NCBI GenBank assembly: GCA_963783195.1
Contig: CAWAMV010000004.1
Span: 62,001-126,000 of the forward strand
From: Croceibacterium_B sp963783195
Lineage (GTDB): Bacteria > Pseudomonadota > Alphaproteobacteria > Sphingomonadales > Sphingomonadaceae
Reading direction: 5' to 3'
DNA: 64,000 bases
Shown here piece after piece: positions 8,478 through 16,827 of this stretch. The notes beneath the pieces were generated by a model. That model worked only from the letters and a program-made list of their open reading frames with translations. It was not told where the DNA came from and did no database searches. The stretch's first letter is position 1. Each line of letters opens with the position of its first letter. A program made the position numbers and the translations under genes.

Positions 8478-9229
8478 GCACCAGGCCGCCCCGGATTCTC
8501 GCCATCGCCGGCTCGGACAGTTCGGGCGGCGCGGGCATCCAGGCCGACATCAAGACCATCACGATGCTCGGCGGTTACGCGATGACGGCGATCACCGCCG
8601 TGACCGCGCAGAACACCCGCGGCGTGACGGCGGTCGAAACCCTCCCGCCCGACCTCGTCGCAAAGCAAATCGACGCCTGCCTGGAAGATATCGGAGCGGA
8701 CGCCGTGAAGATCGGAATGCTCGGCAGTGCCGACGTGGCCGAGGTGGTGGCCGACCGGCTGGAGGACCTCGGCGTGCCGATCGTGTTCGACCCGGTCATG
8801 GTGGCGACGAGCGGCTCGGTCCTGGCCGACGCGGCGACCGTGGAGGCGTTTGGCTGGTTGATGGAGATTGCCACCCTGACCACGCCCAACGTGCCCGAGC
8901 TGGCGGCCTTGGGCGGCGTGGACGCGATGGCGGAACGCGGCGTCCCCTACCTTGCCAAGGGCGGGGACGCCGATGGCCCTGAAGTCGAGGATCGCCTCGT
9001 CAGGGCCGGCCAGGCAGACCGGGTCTGGAACGCCGCGCGCATCCTTACCCGGCACACCCATGGCACCGGTTGCACGCTGTCGAGCGCCATAGCTACGATT
9101 CTGGGGCGCGGCGAGACGCTGGAGGACGCCATCGACGGCGCGCGAAATTTTGTTCGTGAAGCCCTCCGCGCCGCTCCCGGTTTCGGCAGCGGCGCGGGCC
9201 CCATGGGGCACCAGGCGGTGAAGCCCTAG
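8474..9229 (+). CDS. thiD: Hydroxymethylpyrimidine / phosphomethylpyrimidine kinase
   Basis: Phosphorylates HMP and HMP-P for thiamine synthesis. The 251-residue protein shows the ribokinase-fold features of ThiD: AIAGSDSSGGAGIQADIKT at the N-terminus, the MTAITAVTAQNT strand, DPVMVAT in the middle and HGTGCTLSSAIA, the anion-hole and catalytic segment, near the end. It is translationally coupled to glmM. No TPP riboswitch is seen, as expected since the promoter lies upstream of glmM. Confidence 0.95.
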   Translation: MSTRPPRILAIAGSDSSGGAGIQADIKTITMLGGYAMTAITAVTAQNTRGVTAVETLPPDLVAKQIDACLEDIGADAVKIGMLGSADVAEVVADRLEDLGVPIVFDPVMVATSGSVLADAATVEAFGWLMEIATLTTPNVPELAALGGVDAMAERGVPYLAKGGDADGPEVEDRLVRAGQADRVWNAARILTRHTHGTGCTLSSAIATILGRGETLEDAIDGARNFVREALRAAPGFGSGAGPMGHQAVKP

Positions 9230-10131
9230 AACTCGGGCAAGGTCGGCGAATCGATCTCGTAGAATGCCGCGATGTGGTCCCACGCCTCCTCGGCCGTCTC
9301 GCACCAGCGGAACAGCTCGAGATCCTTCTTCGAGATCGTCCCTTCCTCGGCAAAGGCCTCCCAGTCGATCACGCGAGTCCAGAAGTCCTTGCCGAACAGC
9401 AGGATCGGGATCGGCTTCATCTTGCCGGTCTGGATCAGGGTGAGCAGTTCGAAGAACTCGTCGAACGTGCCGAACCCGCCCGGGAACACCGCCACCGCAC
9501 GCGCGCGCAGCAGGAAGTGCATCTTGCGCAGTGCGAAGTAGTGGAAGTTCAGCGAGAGGTAGGGCGTGACGTAGCGGTTCGGCGCCTGCTCGTGCGGGAG
9601 GATGATGTTCAGCCCGATGGACTCCGCGCCCGCATCGCTCGCCCCGCGGTTGGCCGCTTCCATGATCGAGGGTCCGCCCCCCGAACAGATCACGAACTGG
9701 CGCTTGCCGTCCTCGATGATCGACTTTTCGCTGACGAGCCGCGCAAGCTGATAAGCCTCGGCGTAGTACTTCGACTTGGCGACCAGCCGCTCGACGATCT
9801 TGCGCTCCTCGTCGGGCAGATCCTTGGCGCCCTCGAGTGCGGTCTCGACCGACTCGGGCGGGGGAATTCGGGCCGAACCGTACATGACCAGCGTCGAGCC
9901 TACGCCTGCTTCGTCGAGCAGCATTTCGGGCTTGAGCAGCTCGAGCTGGAAACGGACCGGTCGCAGTTCCTCGCGCAGCAGGAAGTCCGTATCGCGAAAG
10001 GCCAGGCGGTACGCCGGGTGGCGGGTCTGCGGGGTCGCCGTCGGGCTCGCCTCGGCAAAGCCTGCTTCCTGTTCCGCGCGGTAAAACTTGCGCGTCTTGA
10101 GGTCGCGCTCCTTCTTTTCTTCTTCTGTCAT
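9226..10131 (-). CDS. LOG-family (TIGR00730-type) Rossmann protein
   Basis: The C-terminal two thirds contain the LOG signature: a Gly-rich nucleotide loop (VICSGGGPSIMEAANRG) and PGGFGTFDE, matching PGGxGTxxE. Family members are cytokinin-riboside phosphoribohydrolases or nucleotide 5'-monophosphate hydrolases; the bacterial role is often purine nucleotide turnover. About 90 extra N-terminal residues place it with the long class. The ATG at 10131 (301 residues) is used; an in-frame TTG at 10167 adds 12. Its stop overlaps that of thiD (shared CTAG), and it follows the MarR gene in the same direction. Confidence 0.85.
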   Translation of the reverse strand: MTEEEKKERDLKTRKFYRAEQEAGFAEASPTATPQTRHPAYRLAFRDTDFLLREELRPVRFQLELLKPEMLLDEAGVGSTLVMYGSARIPPPESVETALEGAKDLPDEERKIVERLVAKSKYYAEAYQLARLVSEKSIIEDGKRQFVICSGGGPSIMEAANRGASDAGAESIGLNIILPHEQAPNRYVTPYLSLNFHYFALRKMHFLLRARAVAVFPGGFGTFDEFFELLTLIQTGKMKPIPILLFGKDFWTRVIDWEAFAEEGTISKKDLELFRWCETAEEAWDHIAAFYEIDSPTLPEF

Positions 10132-10172
10132 CCGCTCGCGCCTAGTCGCGCCGTCGGCAACAGGCAAGCAGC

Positions 10173-10673
10173 CTAGGCGCCCCCGCCGGCAAGGCGGTCT
10201 ATAGGGCCCGAATCGAGCAGCGGCGCAGCGTCGTTCGCCTCGATTCCCAGCGCGTCACCGAGCCGTTCCAGCCCGGCCAGGATCATCGCCTGCTCCCATT
10301 CGGGAAGCGAGGCGTAGGCCGCTCCGAACCGGTCCTGCAACTGGTCGGGCGCAGCTTCGATAGTCGCCAGGCCCTTGGCCGTCGCGCTAACCGCGACCCG
10401 GCGCTTGTCAGCTGGGTCGCGTTCGCGCGCGATCATGCCGAGCGCCCCCAGCCGATCGCAGATGTTGGTGATCGTCGCGTGGGAAAAGTGCAGCGCGGCA
10501 GACAGGTCGCCGGGAGAGGCCCTCTCGCGATCGGCGACTTCCTGCAGCACCATGAGCTGCGACAGGGTCAGGCCAGTCGCAGCCGCGAGCTGGCGGTTGG
10601 CAAGGTCCGCCGCGCGCAGGATGCGCCGCAGGGCCCGCAGGGCCGGGATCGTCAGCTGTTGGCGCATCATCAC
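10173..10673 (-). CDS. MarR-family regulator, likely EctR-type control of the ectoine operon
   Basis: The 166-residue protein has a winged-helix core (about 40-110: LSQLMVLQEVADRERASPG, recognition helix around HATITNICDRL, wing around ERDPADKRRVAV). It is transcribed away from ectA, whose start is 200 bases distant, exactly the arrangement of EctR1 repressors in halotolerant methylotrophs. Identity as an ectoine regulator is inferred from this position. A palindromic element at 10724-10743 lies between the two genes. Confidence 0.85.
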   Translation of the reverse strand: MMMRQQLTIPALRALRRILRAADLANRQLAAATGLTLSQLMVLQEVADRERASPGDLSAALHFSHATITNICDRLGALGMIARERDPADKRRVAVSATAKGLATIEAAPDQLQDRFGAAYASLPEWEQAMILAGLERLGDALGIEANDAAPLLDSGPIDRLAGGGA

Positions 10674-10723
10674 TGGCTAGCGCGCTCCGCTCGCCAGGCA
10701 AAGATCATTTCACAGGGATGTAA

Positions 10724-10743
10724 TTCCGTTTCGGAAATATTCC
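10724..10743. promoter_or_regulatory. Candidate operator in the marR-ectA intergenic region
   Basis: TTCCG (10724-10728), TTT, CGGAA (10732-10736), ATA and TTCC (10740-10743) give alternating inverted half-sites in an otherwise unstructured AT-richer stretch. MarR proteins bind such short palindromes. The element is 51 bases from the regulator ATG and about 130 from ectA; a core promoter was not clearly recognised. Confidence 0.4.
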
Positions 10744-10872
10744 CTTGAACTTTTCCTCCTATGCGCTGCTTGCGTTCTCGCGACTTGGGGTTGCGAAAGG
10801 CTTCAAATTGCCTAGATACCCCGCCGCAAGCGTCGAGGAGACCAACCGCCAAAGGGCAGAAGAGTTATTTCA

Positions 10873-11445
10873 ATGTTGGAAGCAACAGGGACAATCGAGA
10901 ACCACTCGAACCGATCGCACACGAGGGACAGGGCATCGCTGGACACGAACACGGAAATTGAATTCCGCAAGCCGCAGGCCGGGGACGGCCCGGCCGTCTC
11001 GCAACTCGTTGCCGCCTGCGCGCCGCTCGACGAGAACTCTGCCTACTGCAATCTCCTGCAGTGCAGCGACTTTGCCGACACCTGCGTGATCGCTGAACGC
11101 GAAGGCGCGCTTCTCGGCTGGATTTCGGCGTACCGCAACCCGGCAGAGGCGGATTGCCTGTTCGTCTGGCAGGTAGCCGTCGCCCCCGCCGGTCGCGGTC
11201 AGGGCCTCGCCGGGCGAATGCTCGACGAGATCGTCGCCCGCCCCGCCGCCGCCGGCTGCACGGCCCTCACGACCACGATTACCGAGGACAACGAGGCCTC
11301 ATGGGCCCTGTTCGAGGCTTTCGCCCGCCGCCACGGCGCGCACCTCGAACGCAGTCCTCGCTTCGAGCGCGAGCGGCACTTCGCCGGCGCTCACGACACC
11401 GAATGGGAAGCGCGCATCGCTCCGCTTCCGAACCTTTCCAAGTAA
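10873..11445 (+). CDS. ectA: L-2,4-diaminobutyrate acetyltransferase
   Basis: Acetylates diaminobutyrate to N-gamma-acetyldiaminobutyrate, the second step of ectoine synthesis. The 190-residue GNAT protein has the EctA hallmarks: DENSAYCNLLQCSDFADT, WQVAVAP before the acetyl-CoA loop GRGQGLAGRMLDE, and TTTITEDNEASWALF. The first 27 residues are less conserved and the true start could be slightly downstream, though no better ATG exists. It is first in the ectABCD-ask operon, 16 bases before ectB. Confidence 0.95.
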   Translation: MLEATGTIENHSNRSHTRDRASLDTNTEIEFRKPQAGDGPAVSQLVAACAPLDENSAYCNLLQCSDFADTCVIAEREGALLGWISAYRNPAEADCLFVWQVAVAPAGRGQGLAGRMLDEIVARPAAAGCTALTTTITEDNEASWALFEAFARRHGAHLERSPRFERERHFAGAHDTEWEARIAPLPNLSK

Positions 11446-11461
11446 CCGGGAAACCCCTGAC

Positions 11462-12763
11462 ATGACCAAGCACCCCAAGCCGAGCGCCGCGGCGCCGGAA
11501 ACCACGATCTACGAGCGACGCGAATCCGCCGTGCGGAGCTACTGCGTCTCGATGCCGCGCCAGTTCGACCGCGCCGAAGGCGTCTGGCTGCACGACAGCA
11601 ACGGCGGGCGCTATCTCGACTTCCTGTCGGGTTGTTCGTCGCTCAACTACGGCCACAATCACCCCATCCTGAAGCAGGCGCTGCTCGACTACATCGCCGG
11701 CGACGGGATCACGCACGGGCTCGACATGCACACCGAAGCCAAGGCCGAGTTCCTCGCCGCGCTGGAAGAGGTCATCCTCCAGCCGCGCGGGCTGGACTAT
11801 CGCGTCATGTTCACCGGCCCGACCGGAACGAACGCGGTCGAGGCGGCGATCAAGCTGGCCCGCAAGGTGACGGGCCGCGAGATGGTCATCGCCTTCACCA
11901 ATGGCTTCCACGGAATGACGCTGGGTGCGCTGGCGCTGACCGGCAATGCCGGCAAGCGAGGCGGCGCGGGCGTCCCGCTGAGCCACGTGAGCCACGAACC
12001 CTACGACGGCTATTACGGCCCGGACGTCGACACCGCCGACCTGCTCGAACAGCGGCTGTCCGATCCGTCCAGCGGCCTTGACGCCCCGGCCGCGTTCATC
12101 GTCGAGACGGTGCAGGGCGAAGGCGGGCTCAACGCCGCTTCGCCCGAATGGCTGCGCAAGATCGAGAAGATCGCCAGGAAGCACGGCGCCCTGCTGATCG
12201 TCGACGACATCCAGGCAGGCTGCGGCCGCACCGGCAACTTCTTCGGCTTCGAGGAAGCGGGACTCAAGCCCGACATCGTGACGATGGCCAAGTCGCTGTC
12301 GGGAATGGGTCTGCCGTTCGCGCTCACCCTGTTCCGCCCCGAACTCGACGTCTGGTCGCCAGGTGAGCACAACGGCACGTTCCGCGGCAACAACCACGCC
12401 TTCGTGACGGCCGCTGCCGCCCTGCGCCACTTCTGGACCACCGACGAGTTCGAGAAGGACGTTCAGCGGCGCGGCGAAATTCTCGCCGCACGGCTCGACA
12501 CGATGGCCGAGCGGCACGGCCTGACCACCCGCGGTCGCGGCATGATGCGCGGCATCGACGTGGATTCGGGCGAGACCGCCTGCGCCATCACCAGCGCCTG
12601 CTTCGACCAGGGCCTCATCATCGAGACCAGCGGCGCGCACGACGAGATCGTCAAGGTGCTCGCCCCGCTGACCATCGAGGACGACGTGCTCGAGGCGGGA
12701 CTCGACATTCTCGAGCAGGCTCTCGCCGACGAACTCGCCCCGACGCTCGGCGTCGCGGCCTGA
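11462..12763 (+). CDS. ectB: Diaminobutyrate-2-oxoglutarate transaminase
   Basis: A class III PLP aminotransferase that makes L-2,4-diaminobutyrate from aspartate semialdehyde with glutamate. The 433-residue protein shows GPTGTNAVEAAIKLAR (phosphate-binding helix), IVDDIQAGCGRTG and the Schiff-base Lys K277 in MAKSLSGMG. Length fits EctB. It sits between ectA and ectC in the conserved order. Confidence 0.97.
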   Translation: MTKHPKPSAAAPETTIYERRESAVRSYCVSMPRQFDRAEGVWLHDSNGGRYLDFLSGCSSLNYGHNHPILKQALLDYIAGDGITHGLDMHTEAKAEFLAALEEVILQPRGLDYRVMFTGPTGTNAVEAAIKLARKVTGREMVIAFTNGFHGMTLGALALTGNAGKRGGAGVPLSHVSHEPYDGYYGPDVDTADLLEQRLSDPSSGLDAPAAFIVETVQGEGGLNAASPEWLRKIEKIARKHGALLIVDDIQAGCGRTGNFFGFEEAGLKPDIVTMAKSLSGMGLPFALTLFRPELDVWSPGEHNGTFRGNNHAFVTAAAALRHFWTTDEFEKDVQRRGEILAARLDTMAERHGLTTRGRGMMRGIDVDSGETACAITSACFDQGLIIETSGAHDEIVKVLAPLTIEDDVLEAGLDILEQALADELAPTLGVAA

Positions 12764-12789
12764 ACCAGCAAGATTCAAGGACATATCGC

Positions 12790-13209
12790 ATGATCATTCG
12801 CAAACTAGACGAAGCCCGCGCCGGCGACCGCAACGTGAAGTCGGACGGCTGGGAAAGCGCCCGCCTGCTCCTGGCCGACGACGGCATGGGCTTCTCGTTT
12901 CACATCACCACGCTCTACGCAGGCGCTGAACTGAGGATGCATTACCAGAATCATCTCGAGGCGGTGATGATCCTCAAGGGCAAGGGCACGATTGAGGATC
13001 TCGCCACCGGCGAAATTCACGAGCTGTCCGAAGGCACCCTCTATGCGCTCGACGACAACGATCGCCACATCGTGCGGCCGGAGACGGAAATCGTCTGCGC
13101 CTGCGTGTTCAACCCCCCGGTGACCGGCCGCGAAGTGCACGACGAAAGCGGCGCCTACCCCGCCGCACCTGAAGCCACGCGAAAGAAGGAGACCGCCGAA
13201 GCGGTCTGA
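12790..13209 (+). CDS. ectC: Ectoine synthase
   Basis: A small cupin that cyclises N-gamma-acetyldiaminobutyrate to ectoine. The 139-residue protein begins with the family's MIIRKLDEA and retains the three residues reported as metal ligands in characterised EctC enzymes at the same numbers: E57, Y85 and H93. The C-terminal 20 residues are charged and variable, as usual. It is 26 bases after ectB and six before ectD. Confidence 0.97.
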   Translation: MIIRKLDEARAGDRNVKSDGWESARLLLADDGMGFSFHITTLYAGAELRMHYQNHLEAVMILKGKGTIEDLATGEIHELSEGTLYALDDNDRHIVRPETEIVCACVFNPPVTGREVHDESGAYPAAPEATRKKETAEAV

Positions 13210-13215
13210 TTTCAA

Positions 13216-14133
13216 ATGCAACAGGACCTTTACCCCACACGCCAAGCCGACCGGCCCGCGGTGACCCCGCGCCTCGATCCGGTCGCCTACAACGGCTGGC
13301 AGCCCGGCGCCCCGCTTATGGCGGAGCAGATCGAGCGCTTCGACCGCGATGGTTTCCTGGTCGTGGAAGACATCTTCGAAGAACCCGAGATCGAGAGCCT
13401 GGTCGGCGAGCTTGGCCGGCTGCTGTCCGACCCCGCCTCGCTCCAGCCGGAAACGGTCGTCACCGAACCGGGGGAGGAGGAGATCCGCTCGATCTTCGCG
13501 GTCCACGAACAGAGCCGGCTGATCGCCCGGCTCGCGGCCGACGAACGGCTTGCAGGGATCGCCTCCTACCTGCTTGGCGACGAAGTCTACATCCACCAGT
13601 CACGGCTCAACTACAAACCCGGCTTCAAGGGTAAGGACTTCTACTGGCATTCCGATTTCGAGACCTGGCACGCCGAAGACGGCATGCCGCGCATGCGTGC
13701 ACTCTCAATGTCGATCCTGCTGGCGGAGAACACGCCGAACAACGGCCCGCTGATGCTGATCCCGGGATCGCACCGCAGCTACCTGAGCTGCGTGGGCGAG
13801 ACGCCCGACGATCATTACCGGCAGTCGCTCAAGAAGCAGGAGATCGGCGTGCCGGACGAACAGAACCTGGCCGAAATGGCCTGGGAAAACGGGATCGTCG
13901 CCCCGACCGGCAAGCCCGGCACCGTCATCATCTTCGACTGCAACACGATCCACGGGTCGAACGGCAACATTACCCCGTTCCCCCGGGCTAACGTCTTCTT
14001 CGTCTACAACGCGATGTCAAACCGGCTCGTCGAGCCGTTCGCCGCCCCCAGGCCGCGACCGGAATTCGTCGGCACGCGCCAGCCCAAGCCCCTGCGCCCG
14101 GTATCGGGCCCACTCACGGGAGAACCCGCATGA
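13216..14133 (+). CDS. ectD: Ectoine 5-hydroxylase
   Basis: A 2-oxoglutarate and Fe(II) dioxygenase that converts ectoine to 5-hydroxyectoine. The 305-residue protein has the iron triad H145, D147 (FYWHSDFETWHAEDGMP, the EctD signature segment) and H246 (NTIHGSNGN), and an R residue nearby in the C-terminal beta strand for 2-oxoglutarate. Its presence means the strain should make hydroxyectoine, which also protects against heat and desiccation. It overlaps ask by four bases. Confidence 0.97.
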   Translation: MQQDLYPTRQADRPAVTPRLDPVAYNGWQPGAPLMAEQIERFDRDGFLVVEDIFEEPEIESLVGELGRLLSDPASLQPETVVTEPGEEEIRSIFAVHEQSRLIARLAADERLAGIASYLLGDEVYIHQSRLNYKPGFKGKDFYWHSDFETWHAEDGMPRMRALSMSILLAENTPNNGPLMLIPGSHRSYLSCVGETPDDHYRQSLKKQEIGVPDEQNLAEMAWENGIVAPTGKPGTVIIFDCNTIHGSNGNITPFPRANVFFVYNAMSNRLVEPFAAPRPRPEFVGTRQPKPLRPVSGPLTGEPA

Positions 14134-15566
14134 CGGGACACAGTGTCGAAAAAATCGGCGGCACCTCGATGGCCGCCACCCAGGTCCTGTTCGATAACGT
14201 CCTGATCGGCGGCCGGACGGGAGACGAACTCTACAACCGCATGTTCGTCGTTTCCGCCTACGCCGGGATCACGGACCTGCTGCTGGAGGCGAAGAAGAGC
14301 GGCGAACCGGGCGTCTACGCCCATTTCGTCAAGAACGACCCGGCCTGGCGCGAAGCGCTCGAAAAAGTTCGCGCCGCAATGCGCGAACGCAACGAGAGCA
14401 TGTTCGCCCGCGACGAGAGCGTGGCCGAGGCCAACGCCTTCGTCGACGATCGCATCGAATCGATCGGTCAGTGCCTGTTCGACCTTCACCAGTTGCGCGC
14501 CCACGGCCGTTTCTGCCTCAAGGAACAGCTCATCACGGTGCGCGAGATGCTCGCCGGGCTCGGCGAGGCGCACAGCGCGCATTCGACCGCGCTGCTGCTG
14601 CGCGATCGCGGCGTGAACGCGGTGTTCGTCGACCTCACCTCCTGGACGCACGAGGACCTCAAGAGCCTGGACCAGCATATCCTGGAGGCGCTCGCGTCGA
14701 TCGACGTTGCAACCCAGTTGCCCATCGTCACCGGATACGCGGGCTGCGAGGGCGGAATGGTGCGCCGCTATGCCCGCGGCTATTCGGAAATGACCTTTTC
14801 GCGGATCGCGGTGCTGACCAAGGCGCGGCAGGCGATCATTCACAAGGAATTCCACCTCTCCAGCGCCGACCCGAAGCTGGTTGGGGTGGAGAACGCGCGC
14901 AAGATCGGTCGCACGAACTACGACGTGGCCGACCAGCTGGCCAACATCGGCATGGAAGCGATTCACCCGCGCGCCGGGCGCGGCCTGCGCCAGGCGGAAA
15001 TCCCGCTGTGCGTGCGCAACACATTCGACCGCGAGGACGAGGGCACGCTGATCAGCGGCGACTACGTTTCCGACACGCCGCGCGTGGAAATGGTCACCGG
15101 CATCCGCGAGCTGACCGCGCTGCAGTTCTTCGAACAGGACATGGTCGGCGAGAAGGGGTACGACGCGGGCATTCTCGAGGTGCTCACCCGGCACAGCGCC
15201 TGGGTGGTCAGCAAGTCCTCCAACGCCAACACGATCACGCACTACCTCTCGGGCGACCCTGCCAGGCTGCCGCGCATCGTCGAGGACCTCGAGGAACGTT
15301 TCCCAGGAGCAACCGTCACCGTACAGGCGGTGGCGATGATTACGCTCATCGGCAGCGACATCTCGGAACCCGGGCTCGTCCCGCGCGCTTTAAGGGCACT
15401 CGACGACGAGGGCGTTCGGATGATCGCAATGCAGCACCAGATTCGAAACGTGGACGTGCAGCTCATCATCGGACGCGACGATTTCGACCGGGCGACCAAG
15501 GCGCTGCACGCAGCCTTGGTCGAACAGCCGGCGCGCAATCGTCAGGACAGCCGCGTAGCGGCCTGA
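14130..15566 (+). CDS. ask: Ectoine-specific aspartate kinase
   Basis: Phosphorylates aspartate to feed aspartate semialdehyde to EctB. The 478-residue protein has the kinase core (VEKIGGTSMAA, FVVSAYAGITDLL, EMTFSRIAVLTKA) and two C-terminal ACT-like regions. Its start and insertions match the Ask_Ect branch found only in ectoine clusters, considered less sensitive to Lys/Thr feedback; that property is inferred from the branch. It begins within the end of ectD (ATGA). Confidence 0.95.
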   Translation: MTGHSVEKIGGTSMAATQVLFDNVLIGGRTGDELYNRMFVVSAYAGITDLLLEAKKSGEPGVYAHFVKNDPAWREALEKVRAAMRERNESMFARDESVAEANAFVDDRIESIGQCLFDLHQLRAHGRFCLKEQLITVREMLAGLGEAHSAHSTALLLRDRGVNAVFVDLTSWTHEDLKSLDQHILEALASIDVATQLPIVTGYAGCEGGMVRRYARGYSEMTFSRIAVLTKARQAIIHKEFHLSSADPKLVGVENARKIGRTNYDVADQLANIGMEAIHPRAGRGLRQAEIPLCVRNTFDREDEGTLISGDYVSDTPRVEMVTGIRELTALQFFEQDMVGEKGYDAGILEVLTRHSAWVVSKSSNANTITHYLSGDPARLPRIVEDLEERFPGATVTVQAVAMITLIGSDISEPGLVPRALRALDDEGVRMIAMQHQIRNVDVQLIIGRDDFDRATKALHAALVEQPARNRQDSRVAA

Positions 15567-15585
15567 TCGGAGGTACCGCCCCGGT

Positions 15586-16827
15586 TTGCTGAGAGCCATT
15601 TCACCTGTCCGCAGCCTGCTGCTGGCCATCTTCATGCTGATGGCCGGCAGCGGTTTCATGTCGACGCTCATCGCGGTACGGCTCGAGCGTGCCGGGGCTG
15701 CGGCAATGATCGTGGGAGCGGTGGGCACGGCCTATTTCGTCGGCCTCGTGGCCGGATCGCTCAAGGCTGGCGCGCTGGTCTGGCGAGTCGGTCACATCCG
15801 CGCCTTCGCGGCCTTCGTGTCGCTCTTCTCCGCCAGCACGCTCAGCTACGCGATTCATCGCGATCCCTTTTTCTGGGGTGCGCTGCGGCTGGTCGACGGG
15901 TTCTGCATCGCCGGCGTTTACATCTGCCTCGAAAGTTGGCTCAACGAGCGCGCGGAGCCGGCCGATCGCGGGACGGTCCTGGCCGGTTACATGATCTCGC
16001 TCTACGTCGGCCAGGCTCTCGGCCAGTACCTGCTGAACGTAAGCGACGCGAAGCCCTCGCTACCATTTCTGATGGCTTCGATCCTCATATCGCTTGCGGC
16101 AATCCCGGTCGCCCTGACGAGGATCGCGGCTCCCCCGCTGGAGCAGGGCGAAAGCCTCTCCCTCCGCGAACTCTATGCCGCCTCGCCGCTGGGCGTGGTC
16201 GGCTCCATCGTGACCGGCCTGATGCTCGGGGCTTTCTACGCTCTCGGCGCAGTCTATGCCCGCAGACTCGGAATGGAATTGTCCCACATCGCCGTCTTTA
16301 TCAGCGTGGTGATTTTCGGCGGGGTGGCGCTGCAATGGCCGCTCGGGCTGCTATCGGACCGCTTTGATCGCCGCCGCGTGATCGTCGGTGCCTTTGCGGG
16401 AACGATGGCGGCGGGCATCGGCATGGTCGTGGTCGACACTCCGGGGATCGTCCTGCTGGCGATCGGTGCGCTGTTCGGCGGCTTGAGCTTCGCGCTTTAC
16501 CCCCTGTGCGTGGCGCATGCGAACGACCGCCTGCCCCCCGAGCAGCGCGTGTCGGCCAGCGGCAGCCTCGTGCTCGCCTATTCCGCCGGCGCCGCCGCCG
16601 GACCGCTGGCTGGCGCCGCGGTCATGACGTTCGCCGGTGCTGCCGGACTGTTTCTCTACATCGCGGCTTGCGCTGCGGGCGCACTGGCCTTCGGCCTTTG
16701 GCGCCAGGCCGCCGCGCGGCCCGTCCCGGCGGACGATCAGCAAAGCTACCACGTCCTGCCACGGACCACGCCAATGTCGGCGGTGCTCGACCCGGCAGTG
16801 CCTGAACACGACAGGAGCACAGCATGA
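15586..16827 (+). CDS. MFS transporter (YcaD-like) in the ectoine operon
   Basis: The 413-residue protein has about twelve hydrophobic segments and an MFS loop (SDRFDRRRV) between helices 8 and 9, with AGAAAGPLAG later; it resembles the YcaD/TsgA-like group of small MFS proteins. The TTG at 15586 is taken as start because a GGAGG lies 12 bases before it and hydrophobic sequence begins soon after. It follows ask by 19 bases and overlaps the next transporter. Its substrate is unknown; export or recapture of ectoines is a reasonable guess from context only. Confidence 0.8.
   Translation: MLRAISPVRSLLLAIFMLMAGSGFMSTLIAVRLERAGAAAMIVGAVGTAYFVGLVAGSLKAGALVWRVGHIRAFAAFVSLFSASTLSYAIHRDPFFWGALRLVDGFCIAGVYICLESWLNERAEPADRGTVLAGYMISLYVGQALGQYLLNVSDAKPSLPFLMASILISLAAIPVALTRIAAPPLEQGESLSLRELYAASPLGVVGSIVTGLMLGAFYALGAVYARRLGMELSHIAVFISVVIFGGVALQWPLGLLSDRFDRRRVIVGAFAGTMAAGIGMVVVDTPGIVLLAIGALFGGLSFALYPLCVAHANDRLPPEQRVSASGSLVLAYSAGAAAGPLAGAAVMTFAGAAGLFLYIAACAAGALAFGLWRQAAARPVPADDQQSYHVLPRTTPMSAVLDPAVPEHDRSTA

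Noticed and set aside
8270..9304. Long open frame on the minus strand across glmM-thiD
   Set aside because: It is antisense to two well conserved enzymes, with low-complexity Arg/Gly/His-rich translation typical of GC-rich shadow frames.
10724..10743. An EcfG promoter driving ectA
   Set aside because: The GGAA elements here lack the C and a CGTT at 16-17 bases, so they were treated only as a possible MarR operator.
15586..15588. TTG as start of the YcaD-like MFS transporter might be an artefact and the gene could start further in
   Set aside because: The next Met residues are inside the first membrane helix, and a GGAGG precedes the TTG, so the TTG was kept.
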